A stretch of 64,000 bases of DNA from Veillonellaceae bacterium (GTDB lineage Bacteria > Bacillota_C > Negativicutes > UBA1444), in NCBI GenBank assembly GCA_012798135.1, contig JAAZNU010000042.1, forward strand, positions 1 through 64,000. The letters run 5' to 3'. Shown here piece after piece: positions 35,481-43,723 of this stretch. The number at the start of each line of letters is the position of its first letter. Positions within the stretch are counted from its first letter, which is position 1. The position numbers and the translations under genes are program-made. Below the pieces are notes generated by a model. The model was not told the DNA's origin and made no database searches. It saw nothing but the letters and a program-made list of their open reading frames with translations.

Positions 35481-36857
35481 ATGCAGGAAAATCAAGTCAC
35501 GATGGAAGAACTGGTGGCACGGCTGGAACGGTTGCCATTATCGGGGGTTCACAAGAAAATTTTTTCATTGACCGCGCTGGGGTATCTGTTTGACGCGTTT
35601 GACATTGCCCTGCTCAGCTTTATCATGCCCGCCCTGGCTAAAGAGCTGGGATTGTCGACGGTGCAAATCGGCATAGCCTTTAGCGTTTCTTTTCTGGGGA
35701 TGTTTGTCGGTGCATTGACCGGCGGGATGATTGCGGACCAACTGGGACGGCTGAAAGTGTTTAAAATTACCTTGCTGCTGTTTTCGTTCGGAACGGCGGC
35801 AACCGGTTTTATTCATAGCTATGAAGCTCTGCTGGCCATGAGGTTCCTTACCGGTTTGGGGCTCGGCGGCGAACAGCCGGTGGTATTCACCTATGTCAGC
35901 GAAACAATGCCGAGTGAGTACCGCGGCCGGTTAAACGGCCTGGCCGAGGCGCTGTGGGGCGGCGGAATGCTGCTTGCAGCCGGCGTGGCTTTTTTCCTCG
36001 TTCCCGCCTTCGGCTGGCGCAGCGCTTTTTTTGCCGGCGTGGCGCCGGCTGTTTTGGTTTGGTTTTTGCGCCGGGATATTCCGGAATCGCCGCGGTGGTT
36101 TATGATTCAAAACCAGCCCGCAGCAGCGGAGGCTCAGGTCGTGCTGCTGGAACAGAAGATTGAGCGGGAAACGGGCCGAAAACTGCCGCCAGCCGTGCCA
36201 ATGCCGAAAATCAGCCGGCAAACCGGCAACAAATTCGGTATTCTGTTTCGCCCCCTGTACGCCAAACGCACGGTCATGCTCTGGCTGTTATGGTTTTGCC
36301 TCATGTTCGGTTATTGGGGGCTGAATACATGGCTGCCCACTTTGCTGCGGCAAGCTGGGTATTCCATGTATGCTTCCATCGGCTATGTCTTCATCATGAA
36401 CCTGGCTTGGATTCCCAGCGGCATTTTGGGCTCCTACCTGGCGGATAAAATCGGCCGCAAGCTGCCAATCGCCGTGTACCTGATCTTGGCCGGAATCACC
36501 AGCCTCTTTTATGGTTGGGCTTTGGCGGCGAAATTACCGGTTGAAATCATGTTGGGCTGTGGAACTTTGGCCGTTTTGTTCATGGCTGGCGCTTACTCGA
36601 TCGTATATGCCTATACTCCGGAAAATTATCCGACGGAAGTCCGGGGTACCGGCACCGGCCTGGCCAATTCCTGGGGCCGGATAGGCGCCATGCTGGCGCC
36701 TACGGCGGTCGGATTCCTGTACCCGTTGATCGGACTATATTCGACATTGGCGATTGTGGCGGCCGGCTTTGTACTGGCCGGGTTGTCGGTGGCCCTGTTG
36801 GGGATTGAAACGAAGGGGAAAAATCTTGAAACGATTTCCAATGAACAGGGAAAGTGA
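35481..36857 (+). CDS. MFS transporter (metabolite:proton symporter type)
   Basis: A 458-residue protein with 12 predicted helices. Signature loops are GGMIADQLGRLKVFK (loop 2-3), RFLTGLGLGGEQPVVFTYVSE, and LADKIGRKLPIAVYL between helices 8 and 9; DAFDIALLSFIMPAL in helix 1 resembles the sugar and aromatic acid symporters (niacin/YdjE group). The direction is probably uptake. Substrate unknown. The start is at ATG 35481 after AAGGAAGG. An out-of-frame ATG lies 5 bases upstream and was rejected. Confidence 0.86.
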   Translation: MQENQVTMEELVARLERLPLSGVHKKIFSLTALGYLFDAFDIALLSFIMPALAKELGLSTVQIGIAFSVSFLGMFVGALTGGMIADQLGRLKVFKITLLLFSFGTAATGFIHSYEALLAMRFLTGLGLGGEQPVVFTYVSETMPSEYRGRLNGLAEALWGGGMLLAAGVAFFLVPAFGWRSAFFAGVAPAVLVWFLRRDIPESPRWFMIQNQPAAAEAQVVLLEQKIERETGRKLPPAVPMPKISRQTGNKFGILFRPLYAKRTVMLWLLWFCLMFGYWGLNTWLPTLLRQAGYSMYASIGYVFIMNLAWIPSGILGSYLADKIGRKLPIAVYLILAGITSLFYGWALAAKLPVEIMLGCGTLAVLFMAGAYSIVYAYTPENYPTEVRGTGTGLANSWGRIGAMLAPTAVGFLYPLIGLYSTLAIVAAGFVLAGLSVALLGIETKGKNLETISNEQGK

Positions 36858-37016
36858 ACTTTTCGCTACGGAATGATCGGCGCGATTCGCCGCGATTTTG
36901 GCAGGACAAGGCGAGGTCTTGTCGAATAAAATTAACCAATACAAACTTTCAGACAATATTTTGACATAGCGTTGCCTGTTGTGATGAGATTCGGGATAGC
37001 ATGGGGGGTTGTCCAG

Positions 37017-38177
37017 ATGAGCACCAAGTGGGCACTCAGAAAATTTGTGGCGCCGGAGTTTTTGTTCGGGGAAGGCGCGATCGACCTGGCGGGACGCTAT
37101 GCCCGTAACCTTGGCGGAAAAAAGGTGTTGTTGGTGACCGATCCCGGCGTCAAAGCTTCGGGCTGGGCGGATCGGGTTGCCGACAGTCTGAAACAGGCGG
37201 ACCTTCCTTATGTCATTTTCGACGCAGTGACAGAAAACCCAAAAACCGCCGAGGTCCGAGCCGGTGCACGATTATATGAAACTGCCGGCTGCAACGTCAT
37301 TGTCGCGGTAGGCGGCGGCAGTCCGATGGATTGTGCCAAGGCGATCGGCATAGTGGCCAGCCATGGCCGGGACATCGGAGAATTCGAGGGCGTGGACATG
37401 GTGGAATATCCGATCCCGCCGCTGATCTGCGTGCCGACGACTGCCGGCAGCTCTGCCGATGTCTCCCAGTTTGCGATTATCGCCGACACCAACCGACGCA
37501 CCAAAATGGCGATTGTCAGTAAAGCGGTCGTGCCGGATGCCGCCTTAATCGACCCGCAAACACTGACCACTCTGACATCGTATCAGGTTGCCTGTACGGG
37601 GATGGATGCCCTGACGCACGCCATTGAGGCGTATGTTTCGACAGCACACTCGCCGATTACCGATTTGCATGCGCTGGAAGCCGTTCGTCTGATTGTGGCG
37701 AATTTGCCCGATGCGGTTGGGTCGCCTGCCGACATGGATTACCAGGGCGCCATGATGTTGGCCAGCCTGGAGGCAGGACTGGCTTTTTCCAATGCGATTC
37801 TGGGGGCTGTGCACGCCATGGCCCACAGCATGGGCGGTTATCTGGACTTGCCGCACGGCGAATGCAACGCGATTTTGTTGACGGGCGTGGTTGCCTTCAA
37901 TTATGCGGCCTGCCCAGACCGATATGATCGCATCGCCGAAACCATGGGCCTGGAGCTGACCGGACTGGCGGCATCAGACCGGGCGGATCTCCTGGTAAAG
38001 AAGATTGCGGCCTTGCGGGAAAAAGTAGGGATCTTGCCAACTGTCGGACGGTTGGGCGTCAAAAAGAACGACATTCCCCGGTTGGCAGAATTTGCGATGC
38101 AGGACGCCTGCATGGCGACTAATCCGGCAATGATGAATAAGCAGGAGATTGAGTTGATTTATGAAGCAATTCTCTGA
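37017..38177 (+). CDS. Iron-containing alcohol dehydrogenase
   Basis: A 386-residue type III alcohol dehydrogenase. NAD(P)-binding VGGGSPMDCAKAIGI near residue 99, PTTAGSSADVSQFAII, and the metal site formed by the D, H, H, H set (DALTHAIEAYVS, LGAVHAMAHSMGGYLDLPHGECNAI). Family members oxidise short-chain alcohols or diols and can reduce aldehydes. The likely specific substrate is not clear. It overlaps the GGDEF/HD-GYP gene by 17 bases; a GGGGGG run near 37003 serves as ribosome binding site. Confidence 0.92.
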   Translation: MSTKWALRKFVAPEFLFGEGAIDLAGRYARNLGGKKVLLVTDPGVKASGWADRVADSLKQADLPYVIFDAVTENPKTAEVRAGARLYETAGCNVIVAVGGGSPMDCAKAIGIVASHGRDIGEFEGVDMVEYPIPPLICVPTTAGSSADVSQFAIIADTNRRTKMAIVSKAVVPDAALIDPQTLTTLTSYQVACTGMDALTHAIEAYVSTAHSPITDLHALEAVRLIVANLPDAVGSPADMDYQGAMMLASLEAGLAFSNAILGAVHAMAHSMGGYLDLPHGECNAILLTGVVAFNYAACPDRYDRIAETMGLELTGLAASDRADLLVKKIAALREKVGILPTVGRLGVKKNDIPRLAEFAMQDACMATNPAMMNKQEIELIYEAIL

Positions 38178-39690
38178 CAAGCAGCCGGATTTTCTGCGGG
38201 AAAAACTGATCGGCCTTGGTGAAAACTCCATACGCAAAAACTATTACCCGGAATTGCAAAAGCGACTGGCAGAACTGGAAACCTTTCGAAGCTTGCTGGA
38301 TAAAGTGACCGATGGAATTTTGATGGTGCGCTTGCCGTCAAGCGCCATCGTGGATGCCAATGAGTCGGCCTGTACGATTCTGGGATTTTCCCGCGAACGT
38401 TTGCTTGGGGCGAATCTGGGCGAGCTGTTTCCGACTGCCGGCGCTGTCCTGCAGCGATTGCGTATTGCTGACGAACCAATCGGCCGGCGGCAGGAGTTTT
38501 CCATGGAGTTTCGCCGGGGCAACGGCTCGCGGGTCCCGGTCGAAGGCTCCATTGATATTGTGTCTTTGGGTGAAAATGTTTTTGCCGTGGCGATTCTGCG
38601 TGACGTATCCGAACGCAAACGGGCGGATGCCATGCTGCAGCATGTAAGCACGCACGATGCGTTGACGGGTCTATACAACCGGACCTTTCTGGAGTTCGAA
38701 TTCCAGCGTCGCCGGACGTCCATGCCGGTGCCGTGCGCACTGATTGCCTGCGACATCGACGGCCTGCAAATGATCAACGAAACCCTGGGCCATGCCGCCG
38801 GTGATCAAAGATTAGCCATGACGGGGGTCCTGTTGAGCGAACTGCTGGTGACGGGAGATATTTTGTCAAGGGTTGGCGGCGATGAATTCGCGCTTGTCAG
38901 GCCTGGCGCGGACCGCCGGCAGGCCGAAAAACTGTGCAAACAGCTGCGGGAATCCGTAGACGTCTATAATGCGAGCAACAAGGATATTTTCCTCAGTCTG
39001 TCTATCGGGTCTGCGGTGGCCGAGACGAAGCCGCTCGAATTGGAAGCGCTGCTGCGCGACGCCGACAATCAGGTCCGCCGTGAAAAGTTGCTCCGGTCGC
39101 AAAGCACGCGCAGCGGCATCGTAAATACCGTAATGACTCTGTTGGAGGCGCGCGATTTTATCACTGAAGGCCATGCGGAAAGACTGGAGGTGCTGGTCAG
39201 CGGGCTGGCGGACGAACTTGGCTTTGACGCGAGCCGCCAGGACGCCATGAAATTGTTTGCGAAGTTTCATGATACCGGTAAAGTGGGTATTAGCGACGCC
39301 ATTTTGTTCAAACCGGCGGCTTTGGATGAAAAGGAACGGGAAGAGATGCGGCGACACAGCGAGATCGGTTACCGAATCGCCTTATCGTCGGTGGATTTGC
39401 TGCATATTGCGGAATGGATTCTGCGCCACCATGAATGGTGGGACGGGAGCGGCTATCCGATCGGACTTGCCGGAACGGACATTCCTATGGAATGCCGGAT
39501 TTTGTCGATTGCCGACGCATATGATGCGATGACCAGCGACCGGCCTTACCGACAAGCGCTCTCCACCGCCGAGGCCATGACGGAGTTGCGAAATTTTGCG
39601 GGGATTCAGTTTGATCCGGAGTTGTTGGAACCATTTTGTCGGGTGTTGCGGCGGCAGAACTTGTTGCCGGAGGACCTAAAGACAAAATAG
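38161..39690 (+). CDS. PAS-GGDEF-HD-GYP signalling protein
   Basis: A 509-residue cytoplasmic c-di-GMP protein. A PAS domain spans about residues 35-150 (VTDGILMVRLPSSAIVDANE...), followed by a GGDEF domain (HDALTGLYNRTFLE, and the intact motif RVGGDEFALV near residue 238) and an HD-GYP domain (metal pair KFHDTGKVGI near 368, then RHHEWWDGSGYP near 422 and RPYRQALS). All catalytic motifs look intact, so it could both make and break c-di-GMP, or one domain may regulate the other. It begins within the end of the dehydrogenase gene. No membrane segment is visible. Confidence 0.92.
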   Translation: MKQFSDKQPDFLREKLIGLGENSIRKNYYPELQKRLAELETFRSLLDKVTDGILMVRLPSSAIVDANESACTILGFSRERLLGANLGELFPTAGAVLQRLRIADEPIGRRQEFSMEFRRGNGSRVPVEGSIDIVSLGENVFAVAILRDVSERKRADAMLQHVSTHDALTGLYNRTFLEFEFQRRRTSMPVPCALIACDIDGLQMINETLGHAAGDQRLAMTGVLLSELLVTGDILSRVGGDEFALVRPGADRRQAEKLCKQLRESVDVYNASNKDIFLSLSIGSAVAETKPLELEALLRDADNQVRREKLLRSQSTRSGIVNTVMTLLEARDFITEGHAERLEVLVSGLADELGFDASRQDAMKLFAKFHDTGKVGISDAILFKPAALDEKEREEMRRHSEIGYRIALSSVDLLHIAEWILRHHEWWDGSGYPIGLAGTDIPMECRILSIADAYDAMTSDRPYRQALSTAEAMTELRNFAGIQFDPELLEPFCRVLRRQNLLPEDLKTK

Positions 39691-39719
39691 TATTTACGTC
39701 AGGGTGGAGGAAGCAAAAA

Positions 39720-41081
39720 ATGCGTTGGATTGCTGTTTTGCTAGTGCTTATGTTTGTGGTTGCCGCTCCTTTGTCGGTTTCCGCCGGGACCATGGCGGAT
39801 TATCTGGAGGCGAGGAAAATATATATAGCGGCCGCAGCCTGTATGGCGGCTTACAACAGCCGCCCCGGCAGCTTGGCGGTAGCCGCTTTCGAACAGGAAG
39901 GCTGGCGGATCGAACCTTACAAGCATGTCAGCGAGAAAGCGGACGTTAAATATATGCTGGCCTGGGACACCAATTCCACGTCGGAACAAGACTCCTATTT
40001 GCTGGCCGTTGCCGGGACCGAAAGCGTCCGGGATGCGAAACTCGACCTGCGGACCCGAAAAGTCTACTTCGCCGGCAAGACGTTGGCGGAGTTCGCTGAA
40101 AACGCCGCCCGCAAAGATCTGCCGCCGGATGCGCCGCGAGTGCACGAAGGGTTCAACCAGGCGACGCAACTGCTTTTGGAAGCGGAATCCGCCCAGTCCA
40201 ACGACGCCCTGTCGGGGACGCTACGCCGACTGTCCAACATATTGAAGGAGGATAAGGAGGATAGGGTGTATCTGGTCGGTCACAGCCTGGGCGGCGCCGT
40301 GGTTACTCTGGCGGCGGCCCGGTTGCTGGATATGGGGGTTCGCCCGGATCAGATTGAAGTGATTACCTTCGGCGCGCCGGCCGTAGGCAACGAGTCATTC
40401 GCCGCCCAGTACGACGGCCGAGTCGCCATCACCCGGTTCGTTATGGACAGCGATCCGGTACCGGGCGCCTTGCGGCGGGTTTTTGGCGGGTATCGGCATA
40501 TTGGACGGGAAGTGGTCTGGAAAACCCCGGATACGCTCAAACAATATTTCGGACATGATGTTCCTGTTTATGTGGATATGTCCTTGCGTAATTTTTATCC
40601 CAAACGCCGGGCGGCCATGAACGAAGGAATTGTGTCTGCAACCGAACCCCAGCCCGACAAACCTCGCCTTTACATCGCCCCAATCAAAAATGGGCTGCCA
40701 CCAGCGCTAGCCGGCGATTTTCCGCTAATGCAGGAGGCTCTGTGGGGTGAATATGATTTGATGGCGGATGGCAACGTGATTGATCGCGGGGACGCGGCTG
40801 CCGGTTCTTATTTTGAAAAGGCGGCCAAGGCGGGTTGCACGTTGCTGGTTGTGCCGGAAATACAGGCTGTGCGGGTGCGTGATGCAAATACCTACTACGT
40901 TTCTTTACATCAGGCTGTTTTTCGGGTAAAAGACGGGGCGACGGTCCAAGCGGGCTTGTTTGGTAGCAACACCAAGGAACTGACTCCCCTGGATGCCTTG
41001 ATTCATGGCGCCAAAACAATGAACAGGGAAAGCAGCGTCTGGCTGAATTCCAATTTGCCGGTGAAACAACAGGCGGAATAG
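39720..41081 (+). CDS. Exported lipase-like alpha/beta hydrolase
   Basis: A 453-residue protein with a signal peptide (WIAVLLVLMFVVAAPLSVSA). The lipase class 3 core carries the nucleophile motif VYLVGHSLGGAVVTLAAARL near residue 180, preceded by VHEGFNQATQLLL, followed by ITFGAPAVGNESF and DSDPVPG, so Ser, Asp and a later His could form the triad. The C-terminal 150 residues are beta-rich and of unknown role. It may attack lipids or esters in the envelope. Start at ATG 39720 after GTGGAGGAA. Confidence 0.82.
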   Translation: MRWIAVLLVLMFVVAAPLSVSAGTMADYLEARKIYIAAAACMAAYNSRPGSLAVAAFEQEGWRIEPYKHVSEKADVKYMLAWDTNSTSEQDSYLLAVAGTESVRDAKLDLRTRKVYFAGKTLAEFAENAARKDLPPDAPRVHEGFNQATQLLLEAESAQSNDALSGTLRRLSNILKEDKEDRVYLVGHSLGGAVVTLAAARLLDMGVRPDQIEVITFGAPAVGNESFAAQYDGRVAITRFVMDSDPVPGALRRVFGGYRHIGREVVWKTPDTLKQYFGHDVPVYVDMSLRNFYPKRRAAMNEGIVSATEPQPDKPRLYIAPIKNGLPPALAGDFPLMQEALWGEYDLMADGNVIDRGDAAAGSYFEKAAKAGCTLLVVPEIQAVRVRDANTYYVSLHQAVFRVKDGATVQAGLFGSNTKELTPLDALIHGAKTMNRESSVWLNSNLPVKQQAE

Positions 41082-41101
41082 CTCGAAAGGAACGGCGATT
41101 T

Positions 41102-41965
41102 TTGGATAACAAGAGTATGAAACAATCTTTTGCTGAACGGGTGGGATTTTTGGGCCCCCAGGGAACCTATAGCCACGAGGTGGCGCTACGGCTGTTTGGC
41201 GATGCAGCCATTTTACAGCCGTATGCATCGATTGACGCCGCCATTCGGGCGGTGGCGTCGGGAGAGATCGCCGAATGCGTCGTGCCGATTGAAAATTCCT
41301 TGGAAGGATCGGTCAATGTTACGTTGGACACATTGGCCCATGAGGTGGAATTACTGATATCCCGGGAAATTATCATGCCGGTTCGACATAATTTATTGGC
41401 GCGGGAGATCGGACGCAATGTTAGGCGAATACTTTCCCATCCCCAAGCGCTCGCTCAATGCCGCCGGACCCTGACCCGCCTGTATCCGCAGGCGGAATTC
41501 CTGCCGTTGGAAAGCACTGCGGAAGCAGCCCGTCGGGTTGCCGGGGGAGAATCTGGACTGGCGGCGATTGGCAGCCGGAATGCGGCGGTGTTATATGGAC
41601 TGGAAATTATTGCCGCGGATATTCAGGATACCGCCAACAACTGTACCCGCTTTGTAACGTTAAAGGTGCAGGCGGCCGATTCCAGCCTCGCCGGTCCCTG
41701 GAAAACTTCGATCGTCTGCCAGATCGACGGGTCCAAACCAGGCAGCTTGTATCGTATTTTGGCCGAGTTTGCGGCGCGGGATGTCAATCTGACCAAGATT
41801 GAATCCCGGCCGGCCCGTACCGGCTTGGGCGATTACCTGTTTTTTCTGGATATGGAAGGCGGCATTGCCGAGCCCCGAATCCGTCAGGCGTTGGCGGCCG
41901 TGGAAAAACAGAGCCGCTGGTTCAAGAATCTGGGCTCTTATGTCGTGGTGGCTTGGGAAGGTTAA
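41102..41965 (+). CDS. pheA: Prephenate dehydratase
   Basis: A 287-residue monofunctional PheA. The enzyme converts prephenate to phenylpyruvate for phenylalanine synthesis. Motifs are VGFLGPQGTYSHEVALRLFG, CVVPIENSLEGSVNVTLD, and the catalytic NNCTRFVTL; an ACT domain with SRPARTGLGDYLFFLDMEG follows for feedback by phenylalanine. Start is TTG 41102, or an ATG five codons later; AAAGGA precedes both. It stands 20 bases after the lipase gene without an obvious link. Confidence 0.94.
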   Translation: MDNKSMKQSFAERVGFLGPQGTYSHEVALRLFGDAAILQPYASIDAAIRAVASGEIAECVVPIENSLEGSVNVTLDTLAHEVELLISREIIMPVRHNLLAREIGRNVRRILSHPQALAQCRRTLTRLYPQAEFLPLESTAEAARRVAGGESGLAAIGSRNAAVLYGLEIIAADIQDTANNCTRFVTLKVQAADSSLAGPWKTSIVCQIDGSKPGSLYRILAEFAARDVNLTKIESRPARTGLGDYLFFLDMEGGIAEPRIRQALAAVEKQSRWFKNLGSYVVVAWEG

Positions 41966-41999
41966 GTTTGTAAACCGAAAGAGAATAGGATGATGAGGG

Positions 42000-42941
42000 T
42001 TGGCAAAAGGTCGGGCGGGAATCTATCTGTTGATGTTGTTGGCACCGTTATTCTGGGGCGGTGCATTCGGCTCGACAAAACATGTGCTGACGGAACTGCC
42101 GCCGCTGACTATAGCGGCTGTTCGTTTTTTATGCGCAGGGGTTCTGATGATGCTGTGGGCGATATGGCGGGGTGAATGGCAGTGGCCGGTCGTCAGGGAT
42201 TCCTGGTTGGGATTGCTGGGGCTCGGTATCGTGGGGATTTTTGGCTACAACGCGTTATTCAACATTGGCATGCAGTATACGTCGGCCATTAACGGGGCGT
42301 TGGTTATTGTCGCCAATCCGGTGACGACCTCCTTGGTTGCCGTTTTATTTCTCGGCGAGCATTGGAGTCTCCGTCAGGGCGTGGGGGCGGCGCTTTCCTT
42401 TCTGGGGGTTCTGATTGTGATTACCCGAGGCGATTTATCCACCTTGTTTTCACTTTCCCTGAATAAAGGCGATTTGATACTGCTGGCGGCGGTGCTGACC
42501 TGGACCAGCTACGCCAGCTTGGGTAAGATTGTGATGCGGCGGATTTCACCCACGTTGGCAACCGCTGTTTCCATGCTTGCGGGGGGGCTTTTGCTGCTTT
42601 TATCATCCCTGCCGGAACGCGGTTGGGAAAAGTTGCCGGGAATTTCGCTGCAAGTTGCGGCGGAACTGGCTTATCTGGCAATCTTTGCTTCCTTCATCGC
42701 CTTTTTGGTGTTCAATATCGGGGTGCGTGAAATTGGGGCTGGCAAGGCCAGCGCCTACATAAATCTGATGCCGGTCGCCGCAGTGATGATTGCGGCGCTG
42801 CTATACGGTGAAGTTGTAACCCGGGCTCACATTATCGGCATGGTGTTTGTCATGACCGGCGTTCTGCTGACAACACGCGGGTCCGCGAACAAGGACAAAA
42901 TAAAGCCCGGAACTGATTCCGGGCCTGGGGAGCGAGGCTAA
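42000..42941 (+). CDS. EamA-family DMT transporter
   Basis: A 313-residue membrane protein with ten helices built from two EamA repeats (WGGAFGSTKHVLTELPPLTIAAVRF at the start, LTWTSYASLGKIVMRRISP in the second half). Proteins of this kind are mostly exporters of amino acids or related metabolites. Start is TTG at 42000 after GATGAGGG, without a nearby ATG. It lies 34 bases after pheA and 8 bases before tcdA. Confidence 0.85.
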   Translation: MAKGRAGIYLLMLLAPLFWGGAFGSTKHVLTELPPLTIAAVRFLCAGVLMMLWAIWRGEWQWPVVRDSWLGLLGLGIVGIFGYNALFNIGMQYTSAINGALVIVANPVTTSLVAVLFLGEHWSLRQGVGAALSFLGVLIVITRGDLSTLFSLSLNKGDLILLAAVLTWTSYASLGKIVMRRISPTLATAVSMLAGGLLLLLSSLPERGWEKLPGISLQVAAELAYLAIFASFIAFLVFNIGVREIGAGKASAYINLMPVAAVMIAALLYGEVVTRAHIIGMVFVMTGVLLTTRGSANKDKIKPGTDSGPGERG

Positions 42942-42949
42942 AACGAAAA

Positions 42950-43723
42950 ATGGCGAGATTGGAATATTTTTCCCGAACGGAGTTGTTGATCGGTTCGGCT
43001 GCTCTGCAAAAATTGGCGGCAAGCCATGTAATGGTCTTCGGGATCGGCGGCGTGGGCAGTTTTGTGGTGGAAGGACTGGTCCGGGCCGGCGTGGGGAAGT
43101 TGACGCTGGTGGATGATGATCAAATCTGCCCAACCAATATCAACCGTCAATTGCACGCCACAAGCCGGACGATCGGCCGGCCCAAGGTGGAAGTTATGCG
43201 GGAGCGAGTGTTGGAAATCAATCCGAGGGCGACAGTGACGGGCATTGCGAAATTTTATCTGCCGGAGAATGCGGAAGAATTTTTTGCGACTCCCTGCGAT
43301 TACATCGTGGACGCCATTGACACGGTGACCGCCAAAATTGATTTGATTGTCCGTGCACAGGCCAAGGGGATTCCGGTAATCAGTTGCATGGGCGCCGGCA
43401 ACAAAATGGACCCGACCCGGTTTGAGGTGGCTGACATTTTTTCGACGTCGGTTTGCCCGCTGGCGAAAGTCATGCGCTATGAATTGCGTGCGCGCGGGGT
43501 CAAGGCGTTGAAGGTCGTATACTCGAAAGAAAAACCATTGGCTTTACAGAGTAACCCGGAGCCTGCGAGATATGCTGACGGTGGATGTTCATCGGCGGAG
43601 AAACGGCCCGGTACGGCCCGACGTCAGATCCCCGGCAGTATTTCCTTTGTGCCGTCGGTGGCCGGCCTGATTCTGGCCGGTGAAGTCGTCAAGGATTTGA
43701 TCGGCTTTCGTGCCGCGGATTGA
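42950..43723 (+). CDS. tcdA: tRNA threonylcarbamoyladenosine dehydratase
   Basis: A 257-residue ThiF/MoeB-fold protein. It uses ATP to dehydrate t6A37 to the cyclic form. The nucleotide-binding part is FGIGGVGSFVVEGLVRAGVGK near residues 28-47, then LVDDDQICPTNINRQLHA; VVDAIDTVTAKIDLI-like sequence (YIVDAIDTVTAKIDL) and CMGAGNKMDPTRFEVADIFST are TcdA/YgdL hallmarks. The 3' end overlaps the convergent regulator gene by 35 bases. Confidence 0.92.
   Translation: MARLEYFSRTELLIGSAALQKLAASHVMVFGIGGVGSFVVEGLVRAGVGKLTLVDDDQICPTNINRQLHATSRTIGRPKVEVMRERVLEINPRATVTGIAKFYLPENAEEFFATPCDYIVDAIDTVTAKIDLIVRAQAKGIPVISCMGAGNKMDPTRFEVADIFSTSVCPLAKVMRYELRARGVKALKVVYSKEKPLALQSNPEPARYADGGCSSAEKRPGTARRQIPGSISFVPSVAGLILAGEVVKDLIGFRAAD

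Noticed and set aside
36875..36925. Terminator after the MFS gene
   Set aside because: Two short hairpins exist (CGGCG/CGCCG, GACAAG/CTTGTC) but neither has a T-run.
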